The notes beneath the pieces are model-generated. The model saw nothing but the letters and a program-made list of their open reading frames with translations. It was not told the origin of the DNA and made no database searches. Position numbers and translations under genes: made by a program. 64,000 nucleotides of DNA from F23-D06 sp045132055. GTDB taxonomy: Bacteria > Bacteroidota > Bacteroidia > Bacteroidales > WCHB1-69. This document shows, in pieces, positions 43,063-50,187 of this stretch (positions are counted from its first letter, which is position 1; each line of letters starts with the position of its first letter). The DNA is taken from contig JBGURP010000033.1 of the NCBI GenBank assembly GCA_045132055.1, positions 62,001-126,000 of the forward strand, in the 5' to 3' direction.

Positions 43063-43113
43063 ACAGGCTGCAAAAGTACGTTTTTTTTCTTTACGATGCA
43101 CTTTGCAGCCTGT
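43063..43113. repeat. Inverted repeat around the efp promoter
   Basis: The 12-bp arms ACAGGCTGCAAA (43063-43074) and TTTGCAGCCTGT (43102-43113) are exact complements, 27 nt apart. The left arm overlaps the efp -7 box; it may be an operator or a folded leader element. Confidence 0.75.
43071..43078 (-). promoter_or_regulatory. -7 box for efp
   Basis: TACTTTTG on the minus strand, 37 nt before the efp ATG, inside an inverted repeat. Confidence 0.72.
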
Positions 43114-43143
43114 ATAAGGCGAAAACACTGTCTGTTAGTCAGA

Positions 43144-43728
43144 TTATTCGATGACAACCTTGTGTTTGGCGATGATTTTGCGAAGATTGATGAGCGCGTA
43201 GCGCATTCTTCCCAGCGCAGTGTTAATGCTCACACCGGTGATCTCAGAAATCTCCTTGAAGCTGTAGTCTTGGTAGATACGCATGACCAGCACTTCCCGT
43301 TGCTCCTGCGGAAGATACTCGATGATGTGGTGCAGGTCGTTGTAAATCTGTTCGCGGATGATTTTCTGCTCTACGGAATCCTCGTGCGTGCTGATGATGT
43401 CGAAGATGTCGAACTCGCTGTCGCCATTGTCGAACATCGGCATCCGCTGCACTTTCCGGTAATAGTCGATCTTCAGGTTGTTGGCGATGCGCATGACCCA
43501 CTGGAAGAACTTGCCCTCTTCGTGGTAGTTGCCCGACCGGATGGTGTTGATGACTTTGATGAAAGTGTCTTGGAAAATGTCTTCCGCAAGCTCCTTGTTT
43601 TTCACAGAGAGCATGATATAAGAGAACAGCCGCTTTTCATAGCGTGCTATTAATGTTTTCAGTGCTTGCTCGTTTCCGCTTTGATAACTTGCTATCAACT
43701 CGTTATCGGATAGTTTAACGGTCTTCAT
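43144..43728 (-). CDS. ECF-type RNA polymerase sigma factor
   Basis: A 194-residue sigma-70 family protein with only regions 2 and 4. Region 2 (about 24-95) includes KELAEDIFQDTFIKVI and GKFFQWVMRIANNLKIDYYRK; region 4 (about 130-185) includes LPQEQREVLVMRIYQDYSFKEISEITGVSINTALGRMRYALINLR. No anti-sigma factor adjoins, so its control is not evident here. Unlike its neighbours it has a Shine-Dalgarno site (43735-43741) and a leader of about 95 nt. Confidence 0.93.
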   Translation of the reverse strand: MKTVKLSDNELIASYQSGNEQALKTLIARYEKRLFSYIMLSVKNKELAEDIFQDTFIKVINTIRSGNYHEEGKFFQWVMRIANNLKIDYYRKVQRMPMFDNGDSEFDIFDIISTHEDSVEQKIIREQIYNDLHHIIEYLPQEQREVLVMRIYQDYSFKEISEITGVSINTALGRMRYALINLRKIIAKHKVVIE

Positions 43729-43734
43729 AGAAAA

Positions 43735-43741
43735 CTCCTTT
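43735..43741 (-). promoter_or_regulatory. Shine-Dalgarno site of the sigma-factor gene
   Basis: AAAGGAG on the minus strand, 6 nt before the ATG, complementary to the usual 16S rRNA tail. Such sites are rare in this window. Confidence 0.7.
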
Positions 43742-43829
43742 CTTTATGTGTTAATATTAAGAAAGTAGATTTATGTCGATAGCAGGTCTCCTATTTTTAA
43801 GGGTTTATAATCCAGTTAAAATACTGCTG

Positions 43830-43837
43830 CAAAAATA
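43830..43837 (-). promoter_or_regulatory. -7 box for the sigma-factor gene
   Basis: TATTTTTG on the minus strand, giving a leader of about 95 nt. The 302-base gap between the sigma gene and the coiled-coil gene holds this leader, this box and the divergent promoter at 43983-44012. The A/T-rich middle shows nothing further. Confidence 0.68.
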
Positions 43838-43982
43838 CAATCTTTTTGGTAAACTCAAAAATAATTATGATTTTTTTTGAATTTTATCACAAAGATGTGT
43901 TTGCTTTATTTTGCAATAAATTGATTTGTAATATTATACAGGGTCTTATCGGAAAGATTTTTTTCGAGAAAAAAAATGAGGG

Positions 43983-44012
43983 TTGCATATCACTCTAAAA
44001 TTTGTATTTTTG
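43983..44012 (+). promoter_or_regulatory. Promoter for the coiled-coil/zapA operon
   Basis: -33 element TTG at 43983-43985 and -7 box TATTTTTG at 44005-44012, 19 nt apart. Confidence 0.75.
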
Positions 44013-44030
44013 CAGGTCAATAAAATATCA

Positions 44031-44321
44031 ATGGCATCGTTTGAAAGTTTATATAACAAGATTGAGTATAACGTAAAGGCGGCGTTGTTGAAAATATCTG
44101 ATTTGCAGAAAGATAATGAGAAACTGAAGCGAGAGAACGAGACGTTGAAGGAGAAAGAGAAAGAGCTGCAAATACAGATAGATGAATTGACGGAAAGATT
44201 AAAATTAATAGTGGTAACTAAAACAGTTTTTAATAAAAAAGACAAACAAGAGACAAAAAAGCAAATAAACGATTGGGTGCGGGAGATTGACAAGTGTATA
44301 AGCCTGCTCACGAACAAGTAA
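44031..44321 (+). CDS. Small coiled-coil protein upstream of ZapA
   Basis: A 96-residue protein, start MASFESLYNKIEYNVKAALLKI, whose middle (about 20-65) is a continuous heptad coiled coil rich in Lys and Glu (DLQKDNEKLKRENETLKEKE). There is no signal or membrane segment. It lies 1 nt before zapA behind a shared promoter. Its size, coiled coil and neighbour recall ZapB, which bridges ZapA-FtsZ bundles, but I cannot show homology. The longer ATG at 43983 overlaps the promoter and is rejected. Confidence 0.8.
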   Translation: MASFESLYNKIEYNVKAALLKISDLQKDNEKLKRENETLKEKEKELQIQIDELTERLKLIVVTKTVFNKKDKQETKKQINDWVREIDKCISLLTNK

Positions 44322-44322
44322 T

Positions 44323-44619
44323 ATGGATAACGATCGCATAAAGATAACGATTCAAGTGGCGCAACGCCCGATGACGATCACGATACAGAAGGAATGGGAG
44401 CATTACTTCCGTGAGGCGGAAAAGATAATCAATGACAGTTTTTTGGAATTTGCTAAAAAATGGACATATACAGACCAACAAGACTTGTTATCCAAGATTT
44501 TGGTCGATTTTGTAGTGAAATGGTTGGCTGACGAGGAACGGCTCAAAGGCTTTGATGAGGAAGTGGTGCCGATGATGGAGTCGCTGAAACAGCTGACAGA
44601 CAAATTTGAAGTTGATTAA
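44323..44619 (+). CDS. zapA: Cell division protein ZapA
   Basis: A 98-residue protein with the ZapA N-terminal beta-hairpin domain (RIKITIQVAQRPMTITIQKEWEHYFREAEKIIND) and a C-terminal helix for tetramer formation (DLLSKILVDFVVKWLADEERL). ZapA crosslinks FtsZ filaments at the division site. It is followed by a 6S-like RNA, as in gammaproteobacteria, where ssrS also follows zapA. Confidence 0.88.
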   Translation: MDNDRIKITIQVAQRPMTITIQKEWEHYFREAEKIINDSFLEFAKKWTYTDQQDLLSKILVDFVVKWLADEERLKGFDEEVVPMMESLKQLTDKFEVD

Positions 44620-44642
44620 TTCGTTCTTTGAAATAACCCATC

Positions 44643-44833
44643 CCGCATAAGTTCAGATACGTTTGTTAAACTCAACACATTATCAAACGAAGGGGACGCT
44701 TGACTTGCCTAGAACAGGCCCGAATCCGCAAGGATGGCTTTTCAGCCCGGGGAAGCGCGAAGTGAGCCGGCACCTTCATCCATATCTATTAGGAGTTTTT
44801 CGAAACCCTATGGAACTTATGCGGTTTTTTTTT
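44643..44833 (+). ncRNA. ssrS: 6S-like regulatory RNA
   Basis: A region of about 190 nt without an ORF. Ends pair perfectly over 12 bp (CCGCATAAGTTC at 44643-44654, GAACTTATGCGG at 44813-44824), followed by nine T residues, so the closing stem also acts as terminator. Inside are two unpaired stretches of about 35 nt facing each other, then an apical stem beginning GAAGG/CCTTC. This closing stem, large bubble and apical arm is the 6S plan, in which RNA mimics an open promoter and binds RNA polymerase. The 5' side of the bubble holds TACGTTTG (44658-44665), an exact host -7 box. The zapA neighbour also fits. Identity rests on structure and context only; it could be another structured RNA. Confidence 0.72.
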
Positions 44834-44913
44834 ATGCGCCCGCCCAATCCTGATGAATGAAGAAATGAATTGAAACCTAGTGTTTCGCACGTTAAACTAA
44901 AACTATATATATT

Positions 44914-46455
44914 ATGACAGTACTATGGATTTTGATAGGCGTCTTGGTCGGCATAGCGGCTGGCCTCGGAATCGCCTACACATTACTAAAAAAACAACTC
45001 ACCAAAGCGGGTCGCGAGGCGTTGAAGAAAGCGGAGGAGGATGGCGAACTTCTGAAAAAGGAGAAGATTTTACAGGCTAAAGAGAAGTTCCTGCAGCTGA
45101 AAAGCGACTATGAAAAGACTGTACATGACCGCAACCAACAAATCTCCGCAGCGGAGAACCGCATCAAGCAGAAGGAAAACACGCTGGGCCAGAAAATGGA
45201 GGAATTGAACAGAAAGACTGCAGAGAACGCTGCCCTGAAAGAGAACCTTACCAAGCAAATGCAGGCTACCGCCCAGAAACAGAAAGAGTTGGACGAACAG
45301 ACCTCCATCCAGAAGGCAAAACTGGAATCTATAGCCGAACTTACCTCCGAGCAAGCCAAAGCACAACTCATTGAACTCATGCGTGACGAGGCAAAGGCTG
45401 ACGCCATGGTCATGATCAAGGACATTGTGGATGAAGCCAAAAATACGGCTAACTTGGAAGCTAAGAAAGTGGTAGTGAACGCGTTGCAGCGTACTGGCGT
45501 GGAAGCTGCCATCGAGAATACGGTTTCAGTGTTCAACATTGAGAATGATGAGATCAAGGGCCGTATCATCGGTCGTGAGGGACGTAATATCCGCACCCTC
45601 GAGAACCTGACCGGCGTGGATGTCATCATCGACGATTCCCCTGACGCTATTCTGCTCTCCAGCTTTGACCCTGTACGCCGTGAAATCGCACGCCTTTCCC
45701 TCCAGAAGCTGGTTTCTGACGGTCGTATCCACCCCGCCAGAATCGAAGAAGTGGTGGCCAAAACGAAGAAACAGATTGAACAGGAGATTGCCGAGTTGGG
45801 TAAGCGTACTTGTATCGATTTGGGTATCAATAATATGCCTCATGAATTGATGCGTATGGTCGGTAAGATGCGGTATCGTTCCTCTTACGGACAGAACCTG
45901 CTCCAGCACGCCAAGGAGGTGGCCAACCTCAGTGCCGCCATGGCTGCTGAACTGGGACTGAATCCGAAACTGGCTCGCCGCGCAGGCTTGTTGCATGATA
46001 TTGGCAAAGTGCCAGATACGGAACCCGAATTGCCGCACGCACTCTTCGGCGCACGCCTGGCCGAGCAATACAAGGAACGTCCGGAGATTGTCAACGCCAT
46101 TGGTGCGCACCACGATGAGATGGAGATGAATACGCTCATCGCGCCCATCGTCCAAGTGTGCGACGCCATCTCAGGCGCTCGCCCCGGCGCACGTCGCGAG
46201 GTGGTTGAAGCCTACATGAAACGTCTCAACGATCTGGAAAATCTTGCCCTGACTTATCCTGGCGTGGTGAAAACCTACGCCATCCAAGCAGGCCGCGAAC
46301 TTCGCGTGATCGTGGGCGCAGAGAAGGTTTCCGACGCTGAAGTGAATCAGATTTCCTTGGACCTCTCCAAGAAAATCCAAAATGAAATGACCTATCCCGG
46401 ACAGATCAAAATCACGGTTATCCGTGAGACCCGTTCGGTTAACTATGCTCGTTAA
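44914..46455 (+). CDS. rny: Ribonuclease Y
   Basis: A 513-residue membrane-bound endoribonuclease that starts mRNA decay. One N-terminal helix (about 3-23), a long coiled coil (about 30-160), a KH RNA-binding domain (about 205-265, RIIGREGRNIRTLENLTGVDVI), and an HD domain with LLHDIGKVPD (His-Asp near 361) and GAHHDEMEM. Length agrees with the family (about 520). Followed 5 nt later by an ftsB-like gene and then aroQ in one run. Confidence 0.96.
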   Translation: MTVLWILIGVLVGIAAGLGIAYTLLKKQLTKAGREALKKAEEDGELLKKEKILQAKEKFLQLKSDYEKTVHDRNQQISAAENRIKQKENTLGQKMEELNRKTAENAALKENLTKQMQATAQKQKELDEQTSIQKAKLESIAELTSEQAKAQLIELMRDEAKADAMVMIKDIVDEAKNTANLEAKKVVVNALQRTGVEAAIENTVSVFNIENDEIKGRIIGREGRNIRTLENLTGVDVIIDDSPDAILLSSFDPVRREIARLSLQKLVSDGRIHPARIEEVVAKTKKQIEQEIAELGKRTCIDLGINNMPHELMRMVGKMRYRSSYGQNLLQHAKEVANLSAAMAAELGLNPKLARRAGLLHDIGKVPDTEPELPHALFGARLAEQYKERPEIVNAIGAHHDEMEMNTLIAPIVQVCDAISGARPGARREVVEAYMKRLNDLENLALTYPGVVKTYAIQAGRELRVIVGAEKVSDAEVNQISLDLSKKIQNEMTYPGQIKITVIRETRSVNYAR

Positions 46456-46460
46456 AAGTT

Positions 46461-46763
46461 ATGGAAGAAGAGAAGAAACACAAAAACAACATTAAACTGT
46501 ATATCATTGTATATGGAGCAACACTCGTGTTGTTCTTGTGTTACTTCTTTTTCATTTCCGACCACAATATCAAGACGCATCGCGAGCTGAACAAGAAGAT
46601 TGATAATCTGGAGGAGAAGATTGTCTATACCAAGAATCAGGTGGGCAACGCCTACACGTTTGAGCAGCTCTCTTCAGATTCCGTGCTGTTGGAAAAATAC
46701 GCTCGCGAGCACTTGAATATGCACAAACCCGATGAGGACGTCTTTATTCTAATTCGCGAATAA
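46461..46763 (+). CDS. FtsB/DivIC-like septum formation protein
   Basis: A 100-residue bitopic membrane protein: Lys-rich cytoplasmic start (MEEEKKHKNNIKL), one helix (about 14-32), then a coiled coil (THRELNKKIDNLEEKIVYTKNQ) and the C-terminal LEKYAREHLNMHKPDEDVFIL, the usual FtsB/DivIC tail. It would sit in the FtsQBL-type divisome complex. It shares its stop with the aroQ start (TAATG). Confidence 0.87.
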   Translation: MEEEKKHKNNIKLYIIVYGATLVLFLCYFFFISDHNIKTHRELNKKIDNLEEKIVYTKNQVGNAYTFEQLSSDSVLLEKYAREHLNMHKPDEDVFILIRE

Positions 46764-47194
46764 TGAAGATTCTGATAGCGAACGGAGTGAATTTGCAGCA
46801 ACTGGGCACGCGCGAGGTCGATATCTATGGCTCGACCTCTTTCGAGTCGTACCTGTCTGAGCTGAAAAGTCTGTATCCGGATGTGCAATTTGATTTTTTC
46901 CAGTCGGATAACGAAGGGGAGTTGGCCAATGTGGTGGCCAATGCGAAGGATTACGATGGAATCATCCTCAATGCGGGTGCCTATACGCATTCGTCTGTGA
47001 TTCTGGCGGATGCCGTGCGCACAACATGTTGCCCGGTGGTGGAAGTGCACATCTCGAATCTCTTCGGACGCGAGCAATACCGGAAGAATTCCGTGCTCTC
47101 TTCCTGTTGTGTGGGCTTCATTTCCGGTTTTGGACTGGAGAGTTACAGACTGGCTGTGGAATCTTTTGTGGGGAAAAAATGTAACATGGGTTAA
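46763..47194 (+). CDS. aroQ: Type II 3-dehydroquinate dehydratase
   Basis: A 143-residue dodecameric-type enzyme making 3-dehydroshikimate. The N-terminal signature is ANGVNLQQLGTREVDIYG, with the catalytic Arg16 and Tyr21 positions. QSDNEGELAN, NAGAYTHSS and EVHISN (catalytic His) follow. The start deviates from the usual INGPNLNLLG. Its ATG overlaps the ftsB-like stop by 1 nt. Together with aroE at 21.7 kb it marks a shikimate pathway. Confidence 0.92.
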   Translation: MKILIANGVNLQQLGTREVDIYGSTSFESYLSELKSLYPDVQFDFFQSDNEGELANVVANAKDYDGIILNAGAYTHSSVILADAVRTTCCPVVEVHISNLFGREQYRKNSVLSSCCVGFISGFGLESYRLAVESFVGKKCNMG

Positions 47195-47266
47195 ACCCCG
47201 GGATTAGTTTGATGTCTTTTTGATGTTTTTTTGAATCTTAAACTTCAATCAAAAATAATAACAGTT

Positions 47267-47722
47267 ATGAAAAAAGTACTTAGTTTATTAATCGTAACAG
47301 CTTTCGTTTTTTCCGCTTTTGCGCAGGATGCCAATGGTGAGAAAAACAAGAAAGTGAAAGAACCTGAAATCACCTTTGAAACATTGGTTCATGATTATGG
47401 CAATATCATGCAGGGCGACAACGGTACTTGCGAGTTCGTTTTCAAGAACACGGGCAAGGCTGATCTTCTTCTGACCAACTGCCGTTCCAGCTGTGGCTGC
47501 ACGGTTCCTGAGTGGCCGAAGGATCCCATCGCTCCGGGCAAAAAGGCTTCCATCAAAGTGAAGTACAACACGCAGCGTATTGGTGCCATCAACAAGTCCA
47601 TCACCGTGGAATCCAATGCCGTCAACAACCGTGTGGTGTTGAACATCAAGGGCAATGTTTCCCCGAAACCGGTGGAGGCTGCTCCTGACAACAATGCCGC
47701 TCCACTCAAAGAGAGTAACTAA
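47267..47722 (+). CDS. Exported DUF1573 protein
   Basis: A 151-residue protein: signal peptide MKKVLSLLIVTAFVFSAFAQ and one Ig-like DUF1573 domain (about 35-130), with FVFKNTGKADLLLTNCRSSCGCTVPEW, where SCGC holds a paired-Cys motif, and IKVKYNTQRIGAINKSITVES. A short Pro/Ala tail follows. The fold resembles ASPM-SPD-2-Hydin domains; no enzymatic role is known. The ATG at 47267 is preferred to 47231 because it begins the signal peptide. The next gene is a paralogue. Confidence 0.87.
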   Translation: MKKVLSLLIVTAFVFSAFAQDANGEKNKKVKEPEITFETLVHDYGNIMQGDNGTCEFVFKNTGKADLLLTNCRSSCGCTVPEWPKDPIAPGKKASIKVKYNTQRIGAINKSITVESNAVNNRVVLNIKGNVSPKPVEAAPDNNAAPLKESN

Positions 47723-47737
47723 TAAATAATCGCAGCA

Positions 47738-48133
47738 ATGAAAAGGTTGATAATCCTATGCTTGATGATAGGCAGTGTCTTTGCCTTGCAAGCCCAGGCC
47801 AATAAAGCCACCCAGTACAAAGGCACAGGTGCCGAGATTCAGTTCGACAAACTTACCGTTGACTTCGGCACATTGAAGGTCGGGGATGTGAAGACCGTGA
47901 CCATCACGTTCACGAATATCGGCAAGAAGCCGTTGATTCTGGACGATGTGATTTCCTCGTGCGATTGCACCACGGTGGATTGGTCCAAACAACCGATCAT
48001 GCCTGGCAAGAAGGGCACAATCAAAGCCACTTATACCGCCAAGCATACAGGTTTGATCAGCAAGCGCCTGACGGTATTGTCAAACGCCAATACCGACAGG
48101 GTGATATTACAACTGAAAGGGGAGGTGAAGTAA
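47738..48133 (+). CDS. Exported DUF1573 protein, paralogue
   Basis: A 131-residue protein with signal peptide (MKRLIILCLMIGSVFALQAQ) and one DUF1573 domain, with VTITFTNIGKKPLILDDVISSCDCTTVDW and IKATYTAKHTGLISKRLTVLSN. The paired Cys motif is SCDC. It lies 15 nt after its paralogue, so the two are probably co-transcribed and may form a periplasmic pair. Function unknown. Confidence 0.87.
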   Translation: MKRLIILCLMIGSVFALQAQANKATQYKGTGAEIQFDKLTVDFGTLKVGDVKTVTITFTNIGKKPLILDDVISSCDCTTVDWSKQPIMPGKKGTIKATYTAKHTGLISKRLTVLSNANTDRVILQLKGEVK

Positions 48134-48153
48134 TCTTCCCCTTTCATTCCCTC

Positions 48154-48541
48154 GGGGTCGTTTGGTTTTGACAGCAAGTTCGGGGGATTGTAAGCAGGCC
48201 GGAGTTTGTGAGCCGATTCCGTTAAAAGTCAACTCTCGATGCCAATAAACGGCGAAACTTCTTATGCATTCGCAGCGTAACCGTTGCGGATCCTGCCGCG
48301 CAGACAAGGTCTGTAGCCGCGGGCGCTTCCCCGGAAGTTTTTCGGTCCAACGTCCGGTCAGAAGTGTCATAAAAGGACAGATAGCGAGTGTGTGCTTCGA
48401 CACATGAGCGAAATTTCAGAAGATAAGCTGCCGCGAGGTCTGTCTCGTACCATGCGGTGGCCGACAAGCAAACGAAGACTAAGCTTGTAGAAAGCAATCT
48501 TGCGGCATGTTTGGACGCGGGTTCGACTCCCGCCGGCTCCA
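48154..48541 (+). ncRNA. ssrA: Transfer-messenger RNA
   Basis: A 388-nt one-piece tmRNA that rescues stalled ribosomes. The tRNA-like ends pair: GGGGTCG (48154-48160) with CGGCTCC (48534-48540), discriminator A, and the T arm reads GCGGG TTCGACT CCCGC. After the 5' end comes the typical TTTGGTTTTGACAGC. The tag frame is at 48251-48280, and G/C-rich pseudoknot-like segments follow. CCA is not encoded. Confidence 0.95.
48251..48280 (+). other. tmRNA tag reading frame
   Basis: Reads GETSYAFAA then TAA, with resume codon GGC. It ends in Ala-Ala as protease tags do, and resembles the GETNYALAA type of Bacteroidota. Confidence 0.92.
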
Positions 48542-48575
48542 CTTTGAACGGGGAGACCGTTCCCCGAAATCAACA

Positions 48576-48615
48576 AAAATGCACTGATAATCAAACGATT
48601 GTAGGTGCATTTTTT
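48576..48615 (+). terminator. Terminator of tmRNA
   Basis: AAAATGCAC and GTGCATTTT arms around an inner AATC/GATT hairpin, followed by T residues. It lies 35 nt after the mature tmRNA end. Confidence 0.8.
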
Positions 48616-48637
48616 CGGTTGTATGGTCCCGCCTCTT

Positions 48638-50185
48638 TTACTCTTCGAAACTCTTTACCCTTGGTATTGGCCTGATAAACAAATCAGCAATCTTGTATGG
48701 CCGGTATTCATCCAGCCACCTGAAATCCTGTAACTTGCGGCTCTTGTCTTCCAATTGTTTGTCGGGATGAATCTTGCCGTCGGGTTGGTCGTAGAATCGT
48801 ATCTGGCTGATTTTGTTGTCCTCTAGGAAAATACTCATCTCGTTGGTGATGGAGGTGTTGATGCCGATGAGGGAGCTGTCCTCTTCCTGCAGATAGTAGA
48901 TGCATTCGGCGTTATTGATGATATCCACGCGATATAACTCCCTGTTGTGGATGAATCCCGTGATATTGATGCCTTTGATCTGGTTGAATTCCGTGTTGTC
49001 GAAAAGACCGCCTACGATGAAACCGGCCTTGCACAGGTCTATGCGCATGTTGGAGGAGTCCAGTATGGCAAAATGTATGGTGTCGGCGGAAAGCTGGTAT
49101 CCTTCCGACCAGGCCACTGGGTTGTAATACATGGTGATGAGCGAGTCTTCCACCAAATACATCAGCGAGTCGCAGGCCCCTTGCAGGTCGTGCCTGTAAA
49201 ATTTGACCTTGTTGTATGCGGCCATCCATTGCGCCGATTGGTTGCTGTCGAACAGGATTTTCAGCGTGTCTGCGTGCAGGTATAGCGAGTCGTTGTTGTC
49301 AATCAGGATCAGCAGGGTGCTGTCGGTGGCGGTGGACAACCCTCCGTTTTCATGATGCTCTACAAAATTGCCCTTCAGGACGTAGTTTTGGGCGGTGTCC
49401 ACAATCGTGACATTGTTCCAAGCCCGTCCGAATTCAAGATCCTTGTAGTAATGCACGGAGTCGGCGAACAGCTTCTGGGCTTTGTTGTAAATCTTTACTT
49501 CGCCAGTGAGTTGTGCGTTTTCCCGTTCCGTGTCGTACCAGCCCCGGTTGGTAAATATCTCGCTGCTGTCTTCGGAACCTAACAGGTGGGTGGGGGAGAT
49601 GAAGAATGCAATCTTGCTTTGTGCGTTATAACGCAGTGAATCGCAGTCCATACGATAGGTCTTGCTTTTGAGCTGCACATCGCCGTTTCCGTAAGCATCA
49701 TCGGTTTTGGTGTAATAACGTCCGATTTGGCTGGTGAGCGTGTCTTCCCCGTTATAGATTCTCCCACCAGTCAAATAATAGCCCATGTCCAGATTGAGGT
49801 CGTATATCAAACTGTCTGACAGAAGATAGGATTGTTTCTTCTCCAGCCGTACATTGTTCGCGATGGAAGCAATCTTGAGGTCGCCGTCGTAATATGCCTT
49901 GCGACCGTAGAGAACCACGGAATCGCCCACCCGAATTTTCACCCTGTCGCCAAAAGCAATGAGGTAGTTTTCCTTTTCGTATAAGTATGCGCTGTCGCAG
50001 TAGCCTCGGATGTTGTCTTGGGCAAATGCCACGTGGCCGATTAATCGCTGGGCTCCGGGCAGGATATCTTCATCGTAGAGTCCGATGTCCGCCCGGTACT
50101 GGATTTTGCGGCTGTTCTGAGCTGTTGTGTTGCAGACAACGCCCAATAGAAGGCAGCAAAGGAATATGAACTCAAGCCTGCGCAT
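48638..50185 (-). CDS. OstA-like exported protein (LptA/LptD N-domain type)
   Basis: A 515-residue protein with signal peptide (MRRLEFIFLCCLLLGVVCNTTAQ) and repeated beta-jellyroll strands of OstA type through about residue 420: RLIGHVAFAQDNIRGYCDSAYLY, DSLIYDLNLDMGYYLTGGRIY, TGEVKIYNKAQKLFADSVHYY. OstA-like proteins form lipopolysaccharide-carrying bridges across the periplasm. It is longer than LptA and lacks the LptD barrel, so its exact place in LPS export is uncertain. It starts 2 nt after the MORN lipoprotein gene and shares its transcript. Confidence 0.83.
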   Translation of the reverse strand: MRRLEFIFLCCLLLGVVCNTTAQNSRKIQYRADIGLYDEDILPGAQRLIGHVAFAQDNIRGYCDSAYLYEKENYLIAFGDRVKIRVGDSVVLYGRKAYYDGDLKIASIANNVRLEKKQSYLLSDSLIYDLNLDMGYYLTGGRIYNGEDTLTSQIGRYYTKTDDAYGNGDVQLKSKTYRMDCDSLRYNAQSKIAFFISPTHLLGSEDSSEIFTNRGWYDTERENAQLTGEVKIYNKAQKLFADSVHYYKDLEFGRAWNNVTIVDTAQNYVLKGNFVEHHENGGLSTATDSTLLILIDNNDSLYLHADTLKILFDSNQSAQWMAAYNKVKFYRHDLQGACDSLMYLVEDSLITMYYNPVAWSEGYQLSADTIHFAILDSSNMRIDLCKAGFIVGGLFDNTEFNQIKGINITGFIHNRELYRVDIINNAECIYYLQEEDSSLIGINTSITNEMSIFLEDNKISQIRFYDQPDGKIHPDKQLEDKSRKLQDFRWLDEYRPYKIADLFIRPIPRVKSFEE

Positions 50186-50187
50186 GG

